A stretch of DNA of 64,000 nt from Aulostomus chinensis. Its lineage: Eukaryota; Chordata; Actinopteri; Syngnathiformes; Aulostomidae. A model generated the notes under the pieces. It had not been told where the DNA came from, made no database searches, and saw nothing but the letters and a program-made list of their open reading frames with translations. How positions within the stretch are numbered: position 1 is the stretch's first letter; each line of letters starts with the position of its first letter. The stretch lies in the NCBI GenBank assembly GCA_037954235.1, contig JBBMOA010000017.1, forward strand, positions 17,895,027 to 17,959,026. The letters run 5' to 3'. Shown here one piece after another: positions 48,770 through 62,302 of the stretch. The translations under genes were made by a program, and so were the position numbers.

Positions 48770-50501
48770 ATGATATGTATATAAATTTGCATGATATTTT
48801 TAACATTTGAAGGATTAAATAACCCTTTCCCAGGGATGGTAGGTGATCTCAGTGTGCTGTGTAATCCAGCAGGTTTGTGAAGTTCCAGGCTGACAGAACC
48901 CGCTTCAAGCCAGGATTACCGAGGTCTCCCACGTCTGACTGGTCGGGTCAGGATCTACTGTTTTGTTTGGACTTCTGCTGACAAGGCCCCTCTGTAAAGC
49001 TTTCATAGTCCAATTTGTGTTTTGACATTTCAATTTCATCCGCCAGATTCTATCTGAACTTTGGTGTCACGGGACGTCCGTGCGGGGCTGAATGACTCAT
49101 CATTTGTTCGGGTCTGTTCGGGCGCCTTCCACTGCGAACCGGCGGGATGAAACAATTACCCCGGCAACAAAAGCTAATTGCCACGATAACACAAGCTTTT
49201 ACCCTCTGGTGTTTCCCAGAGTGGATGCCTCACACACCCCCGCTACACCCAACATAGCCATGTGAGCGTGCCAAGAAAACACTCCCCCAGCCTGAATGCA
49301 CTTCTTTCTTCCCGTCTTTCTTCTTCTACTCCTGCTGATCTGATAGGGAAAGACACTCCGTAAGATAGGGTGAGGTGGTGCTGGCATTTGAGGGGGAGTC
49401 GGGTGGTGGTGGGGTGGGGGGTGCATATGTCGAACCATGTGTGCAGGGAAGTGTTTTGCTTAAGAGAGTGTGGCCTCCTTTCACCGTTCGCCTACGAGGC
49501 TTATTTGACATGAGGAAACGCCCGGTGTGCTCGGTATCCATATTTGTTTTTCATGTCTTTCTTCCTTCTAGTCAGGTTTGAGTTAAACCTTAACTGCTAG
49601 TCATATTTCTTATATTTCCCATACACCAGTAGAGAAATAGCCCCTTTCTTGGGGGGGGGCCTAAATATTTGTGTTGTCTCATTAGCCTGATAATGGAGTG
49701 TTGGAAACATACAGTATTTCTCTTTTTTTTTTTATTCATGAGCTGCCAGTGGGGACACTCTTATGCATTTTTTAGAGCTGAACTCTATAGAATACACAAG
49801 AGAAAAGAGACCAGCAGGCTTAAACCTTCAGGCCTGGGGGGGGGGGGGGGGGGGAGGGGACCTGTCAACTGTAGTTCAAAAACTGCTTTAAACGCCTTTT
49901 AAAGGGGAGGTTTTGGATCATCCTCATTACTATTTAATAGTGTTTGCACGATTTGGGGTAAAATAGGATGAGCGTGATCTTTTTTGAGGATGACTGCGAA
50001 AAAAGGGGATGATTACCAAACGTTTCATTGAGCGCGAGCAGCTGATGAAATTCTCCACATATTTGGCGGGATACCATTATGACTGGCACATCGGACGCTC
50101 CTGGGTTCCCCGGTGATGCTGATGACTTTAGCGACTTTTCTGTAGAGACGGAACTCCAGAGAAAGTAGGCCACAGGCTTCATGAGTGCCATCATCATCGT
50201 CATCATCTGTGCCGTACTTGTTTATGATGATGCCGTTGAAGTAGACGTGGTAGACTGTAGTTTTCTGAGCACAGGAACGTCTTTGTACCGGGAAACGTTT
50301 GAGAAACAGCACACGCTGCAGGAACTAGGAGCCATTGCAATTGTAAGGAACGTTTTTTGTTTTTTTGTTTTTTTCATCGCTGATGTAACTGATGTAACTG
50401 ATGTGGTTGAACACATTAGCCGCCAAGCATCTGCAACCACCGTGTTTAAAACCCTGTGTACACCAACTGTTTGGACATCTGGTATGATCAGGAGCGCGCG
50501 C

Positions 50502-50556
<55 letters not shown>

Positions 50557-51300
50557 GCTCCATCTTCACATGCAGAATCGTTGTTTACACTATCTGTTGA
50601 CTTGTCTCTTCATCCTTCTTAGCGGTACAAAAGTAAACAGGTTAATAAAACAAAAAAAAGCCTTCGAAAGGTTTGTAGTTTTCTCAAGTAAATTCCTTGA
50701 GCTTTCCAGTCAGAAAACACGTGATATGAATTTAAACATCTCTCCTTCAGAAGACGCCATCGAGGCTGTCGTGGTCACTGTTTCAGTTATTATCAGCCGT
50801 CTGTGTTGCATCAACAAACAAGATTATTAATCTTCCATTAATAATTCAGACAAATTCTCAAAGAAGATTTTCTGGCGCTTGTATTTGGCCCTCAGTTGTT
50901 CCTGTTCTGCACGTTCCACCTGATTCATCACGTTATTTTAATGTCACTGATTGTGATTTCAGCAACAGTTGACCTTTTTCAGATTACGCCACATCGCCTG
51001 TCCTCCTTTTTACGGCGCGAACGTGCTCGTCACTCTGGTTGCCATCATCTCTCTTTTTCAAATCTCAAACTTTTTTCTTTTTTCTTTTTTTTCCGGTCAG
51101 CAGCTTTGATGTTAAGCAGCAGCGATCATGTGCCCCATGTGCCTTGTCTCTTCTTTGTCATGTGACCTAGAGAGTGTGTCTGGACAGCCACCCTCAGTCA
51201 CTGAAAACCATTTAACAAGCTGGTAGAAGTGTTGTTGTTGGGGTTTTTTTAAAGTTGCTGATGGAATAAGAGGTAGCCCTCCTCCCTCTGATGCTGCTCC

Positions 51301-51335
<35 letters not shown>

Positions 51336-54300
51336 TTTTGTCCCAAAGTGTGGATCAAGCAATTTATGTAAAGGCAGAAGAGCTGAGGCGCTGGCTTTAT
51401 TTCTGACTACTTGAAGAGAACTGAAAGTGTCAGCATGAAGTTCAAAGCGCTCCATTGCTCTGGCCCAAACTGCTCCAGAAATAGGGCCTGTTTGTGTAAG
51501 AAGATCCATCACAGTGATGCAGCCCCCCCCCCTCCCCCACCCTGTCAGGGAGACTGCAGTGGTCAGTCAAGTCTTTCAAGTGGAGACGAGCGCCTGTCAT
51601 GTGATTAGAGTCTAACAGGACCCGAACCTCCACTACAAAAATAGTTGTTTTGTCATCATGTGAATGAAAATGTTAGCGTTGTGTTTTGGTGTTGGACATG
51701 CGTGAACGTATGTGAGGATGCCAGTATTTTTACAACTGATTTGGATGATATTTGCTGACACTATCAGTATAAAAGCAGGTTCGTACGATACGCTGAATTA
51801 CGGACAAAAAAAACCAAACCATAAATTTACACCATTATTTTCTCATCACAAACCGCCGATGAGCGAAGAAGAAGAGATTATCGGCCGTCTAAACGATGCC
51901 GGTATGTTAGGAATAATCATTCATTCCTGCAGATGCAGATGACGTGCAACTCTAAATTTGGGGAAGCTCACACTCACATCTGCTTGTAATAAAGACAAAT
52001 GTGTTTCCTGTTTGTCTCTAGATGGAGGATGTTTAGTGTGTACGAAATTTGACAGCCGTCAGCACTCGACGCTCACTTCTTCTCGCTTGCAAAATCCTCA
52101 CATGTTACAGAGAGAATCACTTTGAACATGTGACAGCAGTTGAGCAGAGAGAAGTGATGGATACTTGACGGAAGGGGGGTGGTTGTGATGGCAGGAGTTG
52201 TTGAAATCCATCCATCATTGAGTTTTATAGAGGTTCCTCCCTCATGATCATGTTGCGCACCTCATACTGAGACTCGCTAATGTGATTGCAACAAAACATC
52301 TAAACAGCCGTCATGTGTCAAAAAAGGCTCTTTCACTCTCAGAATGGAATTCTTTTAGAAAAGAGAAAACTGGAAATAAAAGCTTACAACCTCAGATTTC
52401 AAGGTTCTACCTATCAAGTCTTCAGGAAGAGGTGATTTGAGCTCATGAAGTTGTTCTTTCTATCCTGCATCACTTCTCTGTGACTCCAGAATACAATAAC
52501 AGCCAGCTACTTATTTTAAGCTTGAAGCTAATGGCGCCTGATGGCTAACATTGACGAAGCAACAGCAAAACTGCCCAAAAACTTCAATTTACAGACTCCT
52601 TTTTTTCTTCTTCTTTATCCAGCTGTATGATCATTAATCTACAAATTCTTTGATTTGAGATCAAACAAACTTTGTGTTCGCGCCAGACTGGAAGAGTTAT
52701 CGTTTGTTTTAGCGAAAATCAAAATGTTCATTGATTCGCAGGCTTAAGTAGACATGGGTTATAGCAGACAATGTTTCTGAGAGTTTGTTAACAGATGTTG
52801 TGGGACAGTTTTGCTCATTGATTCGTTTGCTGTAACGTTTGTTAGCCATCAGCTGCCGTTAGCTTGAAGCTGAATATACATGGCTGGCACTTTCTGCACT
52901 TTCCTCCGAGTGCATTCTTGTTCTCAGAGGTAGTCACACCTTTCTACTGCATATGTAGCAGCAGTGCTGGGCAGCGAACAAACTTCACTCCTTGACACCT
53001 TTTTTTTAAAAGATGTGGCGTCAACACACCCATGGGTGTTAGCCTCATCGCTAGCACATCTGCCCACCGTAAAGATTCTCTGAGTTTGAGTCCTGTTTTT
53101 AAGGGTCAAACATTTGCTTCTTAAAGACTGAAAAATATCATTGTTAGTTTTTATATATGAAATAAGTCCTTCTGTTTTGAATTTGAACATGTCCCATTGC
53201 CCTCTGGGAAATTGTCAGGGATGCTTAGCAAATTTGTGGACATTTTTTTTAAACCAAGGTATTCATCAATAGTTGCTGGACTTCTTGCATCACAGGCCTT
53301 AACAACCAACCTTGTTTGTTTTCCCTCCTGAGATCTTGATGGACTCAAAAAGCAAGCTGTTGTAAAAAATGCTAAGATGCAGTATTTTTATGTAACTGCC
53401 GCCGTCTCATGACTGCTGAGTTATTCGAGGCCGTTGAGACGACCTCGAGGGAACCTGAGAACAGATGATGTCAGGAAAGTGAGAGGAAGACAAACCACGA
53501 GCGAAAGCAGTTTGGGGCGCCGGGGTTTCTCTCAGGTGTCGTGCTGTTCTCCCCCTGCAGAGCGTCACAACCAAGAAAAGGTTGTCAAGAGGGAGGCAGG
53601 TGTCACATGTTGGCATTTGAATGTTGCTGTTGTCCTGGGGGCTCTTTGGACCCCCCCGATCACTGTAGACAACATCGCTACAAACGTATTCCTCCTCATT
53701 TGGGCCCGCTGGCCTACTTTCTGGGTGAATTTTTGGACTTTTCCCTTTCTGTTCTTCTTCAACAGCCATTTTTGATGTTGGTTCCCACGGTTAACATGCT
53801 GAATATTTAGTATTCTTTTTCTAGATTTAGCTACGTGGTCAGACCATTGGTGTTTAAAAAATACTACCTATGAACAGTACTATATGATTTAAGATAAGAT
53901 GAAGAAAAGTGCAAAAAAAACAACTGCATGTGACGATAGCAAATGTTAAGGTTAACCTGTTAATCCGTATGTCATTATTAGTTGTTGGTGGCTCTTTATT
54001 GACACCAGGTTAGGTGATTATTCACATTAGATTAAAAAGCGCACGTGACGTCCCTCCATTCATATGATTTAAATGTGATACTAAATTAGATATGAGCGTT
54101 TTACTTGAATATGTCACTTTGTCCCTTGTATTTAGTATATGAAAGCATTTTGTCCAATAATCTAGAATATAATCTACAGATTAGCACTGTGCTACCCCAT
54201 CTTTCACCACTCGATCTGACCTCCTTTGCCTCTGCAGTGCTTGATTCTTTTCACTGGTACGCACATGGGCGCTTCACCTTGGTTCTGGGTTTCTTGGTCC

Positions 54301-57300
54301 TCACACTGACAGACTGCTAATGTGAGCAGCTGCAGCATGTGAGTCTGACAGCCAGCGCGCCAGCCCCCGAGGTGGCGAAGGTGAAAATGAGAGAAGCGTT
54401 TATGCACCTCGCAGGATCAGGAGCGTTAACGTCACCTCTCCGCCTGCTGCCGTGTGTTTCCAGCGCTGACACCATCAGGCACATACGGCTCTGAGGTCGT
54501 AGCGTTCACACGTATGATACGTTTACTTGTAACTCGGTGCAGTTAATTGTTGTCGTTTTTTTTACTTTGTTTTTGTGACGTGTTTATGTGCACCAAGTTC
54601 CCAGCTCCCTGCGTGCCTGTGCGTCACGTGATCGCCTGTCTTTCATTTTTGGTCTCCAGCTGGTGATATGCTTGCTGATCAAACATTTCTTTTTTTTGTG
54701 TTTGTGTGTTTTTAACTCACTGTATCATTACCAGACACATCACATACACACACACATACACACCCTTCTGCACTGATGCCTCCCAACATTTTTATGCGTG
54801 CCATAATGATGCCACTACACCACAGTAAAGGCCAGAAGGGCGAGGGGAATTTTTCCAAGGTTGGGCTTTAGTTGGTGGTTCTTTATTTTTTTTTTTTTAT
54901 AGTCATCTTGTTTATAGCCTCTTTTCAGTATCCTGCAGCTGTCAGATTCATACAGCGACAGTGTGTGTGGGTGTGTGTGGGTGTGTGTGTGTGTGTGTGT
55001 GTGGGTGTTATTCCTGATGTGGAAATTGCAGCAGTAACTGCAGAAAGGTGTGGCTCCCACATGACCCATCAGCTCGCCGGATAATTGTGCAGTAATTACA
55101 TTTCGCTGGTTTGATCTTTACTTACCACCATCGCACTTAGTTAACACAGCCTCTATAACTCAATTATCTTGACTAAATAAAAGAATGATCAATTTGAGCT
55201 TGTTTTACATTCCACTACATCTCAATGCTCTGCTGAACATCCCTCGGGGCTTTGGAGAGACATGAGACTGAAGCTTTTTATGTTTCAGTTTGAAGCCAAA
55301 GTGTTAGAAATATCTCTTATAATTCTATTTTTCCTTCCATAAACCTGGATGTGAACACACATCCGTCTCCGAGTCTCATCATATTTGTATAATCCCCTTG
55401 AATCATAAGTCTTTTAATAATGGCTGATTTGTCCTCCAGGTGAGAGGAGGCCGACTTGTCCTGTGATCGCCTTTGTTTAGTCGTGTTTTTCAAATCCTAT
55501 GTTGAAGCTTTCTCAGCGCCACGTGACTTCATTTTGTATTTTGTATTGTCGAGTCATCTTTGAATATGTTAATTTTGTGGTTTTGGACGAAATGAATTAC
55601 ACCAAAAATACTTTAGAGTACAGCGAGGTGGAAAGTCGGAGCAGTCGGAGTGTGAATCAGATCCTGGCGCTGGATTATTATCACACGTACGATTTAACCA
55701 CGCCTTTATTCAGGATATATCAGTCAGCAAGGAATATTGCACGTGGCTAACTGATGCATCAGGATGTGACAAGCGTTTGCTAATGAACTGAGCAAATATA
55801 AACTCCACTTTGCGAAAATACCTTCACTAAATGTGACAGTGACTGCGATTTTGACTGGATTTGGTTGTCTGTCTGTGTGTCTTTCGCTCCAGTGAACAGA
55901 GTATCTGCCAGGCGCGGGCCTCTGTGATGGTCTATGACGACGCCAGTAAGAAGTGGGTGCCCATCAAGCCGGGGCAGCAGGGCTTCAGCCGCATCAACAT
56001 CTACCACAACACTGCCAACAACACCTTCAGAGTGGTGGGCGTCAAACTGCAGGACCAGCAGGTGAGGAGAGAGAGAGACGCGCTCACCGCTCATCTCTGT
56101 ATTTAGAACCATTCTTCTAAGAAAATGCAAGAAAAACCTTCACTCAGATTTTTCTTCAGCTGGGGATTTATGACACAAGGACTCGCGGGGTGATTCAGGA
56201 AGTGGGGATGGCAAAGAAAAAGCAGTGATTGAGACTTTTTCCTCTCTAAAATTATTTATGTCTGTGGCTGTTCTCGAAATGCAGCGTGTCTCAGTGTTGT
56301 TGCTCTGCACTTATTTATGATGTCTTTTCCGCTCCTCTCCTCTCTTGGATTGCTTGTTTAGAAGTCAGGATCTTGCACAAACTCCCCGGCTATAAAACGC
56401 TGGTGCAAACATCTGTGATTACGGCGAGGAGAAGAACCCTTTAACTGTTAAAGGGCGATAGAAAGATAGATAAAAAGAGACAGTTTGATGGGCTTTTTCA
56501 GTGCCTGGTCTCTGATATTTGTGGTCAAGCATTCCAGCTCAAATTTTCTTCACTGTAGCTTTATAGATGATTTTTTTTTGGGGGGGGGGGGGACAATGCT
56601 GTGGGTGTTAGAGATTTGTGTGTAAGTCTGGTATTCAGTAATGTAAAATTTTAGAATTTGGGATGTTCCTTTGCTAAATCAGTGGTACTCAAATGTGGGT
56701 TTGGGACCCTAGGGGGCGTCGTTCAATGTTGTGTGAGAAGGAAGCATTCTCTTGGCTGTAAGAATGATAGCATTCGTTTGAGCATTGAGTTAATTGAGTG
56801 TGGGGGGGGTCAAAATGTGCCTGCAACCAAACAGTCGGTAATCTAAACTGAAGCCTATAGAAGCCTACCGAGTACACAAGATTAGTTTGATGATGCAGTT
56901 ATTTACCTAAATCTATAGCACTTGAACCAAAATGGAACTTGTTTTGGTCAGTGAGCACACAAGTGAGGGTCCCCTACAGAAAATGTGCTATTCTGGGGGG
57001 TTGCAACTTCGACTAAACCATGGACGTAAAAACGCGCGACGCAGGCGAGCCTCCTAATGTTTACCTCTGTCCTCCGTCGAAGGTGGTGATCAACTACTCC
57101 ATAGTGAAGGGTCTGAAGTACAACCAGGCCACCCCGACCTTCCATCAGTGGCGTGACGCTCGCCAGGTCTATGGGCTGAACTTTGCCAGTAAGGAGGAGG
57201 CCACCACCTTCTCCAACGCCATGCTGTTCGCCCTCAACGTCCTCAGCTCACCTGACAGCGGAGGTGAGAAATCATTGTTAATTGTGAAAAAGGCAGCCTT

Positions 57301-57992
57301 GACCTTTGACCTCTAGATGATCCATGTAGGCTCACCCTCCATAAAGAAACAACTGTCGCGTTGCTAATCTTTTACTGATGTTTGCAACCTGCTCACATGG
57401 AACCTTCATCTGATTTCAGGTCAATAACCACACGTCTTTTATTGTCCTCTGTGATCGGTTAAAATCTTTTGTTCTGAAGAATTTAACAAATTGTTAAATG
57501 TGCATCAGTTTGATACGCCGACACACTCTTCTTCCTCACCCCACCCTGTTAAGCACACGTAGAGAGCGCTAATGAATATAAACCCCTCCGACTGTGGCAC
57601 CGTGTGACACAATGACACAATCGTCTAGCTTTTCCTATTATGCTGCAAGTCTCTGCCTCACTGAGCTTCAATTTAATGCACTTCAAAGTGTTTGGTGTGT
57701 AACATGTTAACTAAGCTGTACTACCCTCTACTGGTCAATATTGTGCACTGCAGCCTTGAGAATATCAGGGACAGGTTGGTGGTTTCCCGTCTATTTTATG
57801 AGCCCAGTAAAGCTCACTGTGTTGTGTAATGGGTTATTTTTGTTTTTCAAATTCTTAAACGTGGACATTGAACATATATTTTGGTTGAATTTTGATCTAC
57901 TCTCGATGCCACACACACACACACACACACACACTTTTAATTTACTAAATAGCTTCTGACCAAACCAGCTCTGGTTACATGCTACTTATAAG

Positions 57993-58069
<77 letters not shown>

Positions 58070-59092
58070 TGTAACTGAGACAAAGTATCTTTGAGAGTTT
58101 AACTGCGGTGTCATACCAGCCTGTCCCGGTGACACTCCTCGGTGTTTAAAATATCACATATGGAGCCGGGATGTCGTCGTACCCCGCCACGCTCACATAG
58201 CAGCCGTTTTTTTTTTTTTTAGCGGGCTCATTTAGATGCTGGATCATGCACAGGAGTGTCTCCGTCCGCTGGAAACATTTCCTCACACGCTTCTTTGAAA
58301 GAAGTGCTGTCTGGTGTCACGTAGCACAGTAGGCTGTAGGAACACAACTGGTAGGTAGGTTGGTAGGTAGGTGGGTAGGTAGGTAGGAACTTGTCACCAT
58401 GCTATCTCCAGACGTGTCACCAGGTGTCCTCAGACGGGTTTCTTCAACCATCATCACTCTCAGTAAGTGTAGTCATGCATGTCGTCCATGGCAACGGACT
58501 GCTTACCACATCAGCCATTCTCTCAATATCTGACATTTAGATTTGTGTCAGTTATACTGTCAAGGCGTTGTTTATGTTCTCAGCCAAAACTTTGGCGGCT
58601 GTGAAGGAGGCATGTCATACTCTCAAAACAACAACAACAACAATTACTTGACCTTTAGCAGATGAATCAAGGAGGATAAGAGGACGACCCTTTTAAAAGG
58701 ACTGGAAAATGCTTTGCAGGACCATCTGTTATGAGCTAATAGCAGAGAGGAGTGACCCTAAACCGCTTGCCTCATTAAGACATCTTAATATAAACATCAT
58801 TTTCGGGAAAGGGGAGGGGGCCGTTACCAGGTTCATCTTCAGAGGAGCACAAATCAGAATGAGTCCTTTGCATGCAAACGTGGTGAGGTCGACGTGTGCC
58901 TGCACGTCTAAACGGGCTGGTATCGATGCAGCATCTTTTAGTGGTGTTTCTAGAGCACAAGATGGTGGAATCATTTCTCCTTGATCACTGTAAGACAACT
59001 CATACACAAGTCTCCTGACAAGTCTGATCAAGCCCCTCCCCCCCATGGGCTTCCTCCTCATCTTTGACCTCCATGGCAACAGCCTTATACCA

Positions 59093-59130
<38 letters not shown>

Positions 59131-61985
59131 ATGTCAGTAGTAGCAGTACACCCACACATGCACAAAAGGAACGGCACGAGGTGATAATTGTCTCCTTCAC
59201 AGCTTCTTCATGAACGTGGCAGATGAACCACAGTGTCAGCAGGTGCAGCCCCCGCTGTTAAAGATGTATTTGTCTATAATTTTGAAACACTGCTTACAGA
59301 TGTTACTAAGCTCGCACTTCTTCTCAGGCGTCTATTTTTGATCAGCAGTGCTGTTCTATAATGCGTAAGCAAAATGGTGTAAGCAAAATGTGTCCTCTCT
59401 TCTTCTTCTTGCTCTTTCGCTCCTTCCTCTTCTTTTTCCTTGTGGGAGGTGTTTTGCTTTTAACCTTCAGAATATTGCAGCTTTGCTAGTGAGGCAGATA
59501 ATTACCATGAGATAACAAGCAGAATTCAGGGGCGTGTCAGAAGGCAGAGGAGGAAGTAAGACATCCTCCCTACAGCCCGTCTTATAATAGCATCACAACA
59601 AAAGACATCCTCCCACTGCATGTTGCTAAATTAATTGAAGTTTGTCAAACTTAGCATTGTTTTCCAATGACAAGAACCCCCTCATACTATAAACTATACC
59701 AGGGTCAGGTGAGGTTTTTTTTAAAACCTTAATTGCAATTATTTACTTTTGTCTTCTTGCATTTCTTTTCAATGTATTTTTTTATCATTTATCCATCAGT
59801 TGCTTTAAGGACACAAAGATCATCTTTACTAAAGCAAATAAATATAATGCAGTTCATTCACATTTATTATTCATTAACAGACGTCTTAATTATCAAGTAA
59901 TAAAAAAATAGATAAAAGGAAAGACAGATTATGAATAGAGAGTGAAAATTAGTTTCTGGTAAGATTTTTCTGTCTAGAAATACGTTGTTACATAACCGCA
60001 CACAATGTCCTCTATTTCAGATTTTAAAAAGTGTAACATTCCCATTTCCAACTATACATTATGTGATCTACATGCAGTGTGTGTGTGTGTGTGTGTACAC
60101 GTATAGGTAAAAGAGACCAGTGTCACATTCCACTGTAAAAACCCATCTTGCCAAGTATGTGTCTTATTTCTAGTCACAAAATAATGCTATGGTAGGAAGA
60201 TAAAACAGTTTGTTTTCAAGAGAATAAAATTTCATTTCAAGAGTTAAATTCACTCCCTCTCCCCGGACACACAGATTAAATTTTGAAATTAGAATCATAT
60301 TTTTCCAGCCCATTCTTCGCTTTTCTGCTCTTCGCGGCTCCGCGGCTTGTTGACTGCCCCCATGGCCCTGCACGCCTCTCCCACCATCCAGACACAGCCA
60401 ACGGAAATATCACCCACTGGTTTTCTTGATGTCACTGCAAGAGCTGAACTTTAATGACTGGTATTCTGCTGATATGTGACTCCTGCTGCTCCCTGTTAAT
60501 AGCTGCCCCAGAATGGGTGAAGCCCTAACCGTCAGCGGGGGATGGGGTTGGGGGGGCGGGGTAATGTTTCGGGTTTTTCTGCCCTCTTGAATTCTTTTCC
60601 TCTTCAGTGGTTTACAGTTAAAATTCCTGTGGCTGGCAACATGTTGAGCAAATTACGATATAAATTGTAAAAAAAGAAAACGCCTGTTGGCCCTTCTGGG
60701 ACAGTCATAACACCTCACATGATGTCTGCTGAGGTCTGTTCATTCAGTAAACGCGGCTTCAATTCCTCCCCACAGTCAACGGATTTTTAGCTGGATGCAC
60801 ATCGCAATCACCAATGCTGCATATTTTAAGTTTTGCTTGTTTTTTTATGGGGGGGGGGGGGGGTGTTGTCACACATGTGGCAGTTTGTCTCGTTCAGGCC
60901 TCGTTAAGTTCTGCAAACCAGACAAAAAGAGCGCAAGACGGTCACACATTCCAACAGTAAAGCCTGACTGTAAAAGCACGATAGCAAACGCCGAGTGTCA
61001 AGAGAGCTGCAAATGATGTTAAACAAGTGCGTCGAACAAATGTTGCGTAATGTGAAGAAAGATCACGTCAGAAGAGGACGAAAAATAACAGAGTGGTGCA
61101 GATCAGGAGAATAGACAGGAAGATGGGAGGGAACTGAAATGGACAGTTCATCAGTTAGGTTTTATTAACTGGCCTCCAAAGACCAGTGTGTTGTGTGTGG
61201 TATTACTGCACTTGCATGGTTGAATGGTGCAAGCTGCTGAAAAGTCTCTCCGCCTTTGGGATTGTTACCACAAGGAGTTCTGTTGGATCTATTAATGATG
61301 TCTATTAATAATGAATATCTACAGCCGGAGATGTGTCTCGTTGTTTTGTTTTTGTTTTTTGTTTTTTTTTCTGGAAGTCCTGCCTCACCCTGATTGAGGG
61401 CCACAGGACAGAGATGTTGCATTGTGTGTAGCTGGGAACAGAAACATTAGATTTTTCCAACACATTAATATTCCCACCATCTATTCACCAACTACGACTG
61501 TATGTTTGAGCTGTCCATCCATTCATCTTCCACTTGTTCGATATCTCAGGCACACTTGCAGCAAATTTCTTCAAATTTCACATAAATGTTCACTTGAAGA
61601 TAAACCGATTGGATTTTGGAGGTCAAAGGTCACTGTGACTGGACAAAAAAAAACATTTGTTTGGCCTTTTAATGAGATTTCACACACGTTGTGGACATTC
61701 TGTCTTTCAGGTCCAGTTGTCCAGCGCCAAAATGGGCCTTCCTCAGAGGAAAGCGAGGCACAGAGGAGGTACGGTTGCTAACCGCGGTATACAGGAGAGC
61801 GTATGTGAGGCTGCCTTGGCACAGAAAATCCACAAAAACAGACGTTTCTAAAAACGTGAAACTAAGCACCACTTGGATGCTGTGTTTTTTTTTTTGTTGA
61901 TTTAAAATTTGTATATAATAACTGTAAAGGTTTGATAGCCAGCAATGATGCCGGTACCAAACTAAGAATTACCTTTAATATGTAT

Positions 61986-62070
<85 letters not shown>

Positions 62071-62231
62071 AAGAGGGGTTGATTTCGATTTCAGTGCGGT
62101 TTTTAAAGAGCAGTGTCATCCTTGCTATTCAAAGGATGATGGAGCAACATCAGATGGTGCACAAGGAGAGAGAGCGACGAACGTCAGGATCAGGTGAGGC
62201 CTAAATAAACTCACCCACACCTGGCTTTACA

Positions 62232-62302
<71 letters not shown>

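Larger units (their letters stand above)
34889..55892 (+). other. EVL intron 1 (21 kb)
   Basis: A very large first intron holding the second EVL first exon (39704-39726), at least three SINE-like copies, a long palindrome (40746-40867), numerous microsatellites and poly-C/poly-G runs, and several complex blocks of possible regulatory DNA (for example 49080-49200 and 54340-54480). No independent protein gene or structured RNA gene was recognised. Confidence 0.75.
57264..61710 (+). other. EVL intron 3
   Basis: A 4.4 kb intron with (CA)n at 57909-57934 and (GT)n at 57994-58067, a GTAG tetranucleotide tract (58350-58386), (CA)n at 59093-59129, a G run (60850-60863), and a fish dispersed-repeat fragment with a DR1-type motif at 61520-61650. 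No gene was recognised. Confidence 0.7.

Noticed and set aside
48501..48810. Several 60-100-codon frames of alternating Cys/Val or Tyr/Ile
   Set aside because: They are translations of GT/TA microsatellites. The same applies to CA/GT tract frames elsewhere in the window.
50181..50600. 139-codon plus-strand frame
   Set aside because: It runs into a CA microsatellite, the translation is low-complexity, and no known domain or splice signal supports it.
51249..51512. Minus-strand frame with a poly-Gln run
   Set aside because: It is produced by the TGT trinucleotide repeat; no homology or splice context.
34889..61710. A miR-342 equivalent, which in mammals lies in an EVL intron
   Set aside because: I looked for the mature sequence on both strands by eye and saw no match. 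This microRNA appears to be mammalian.
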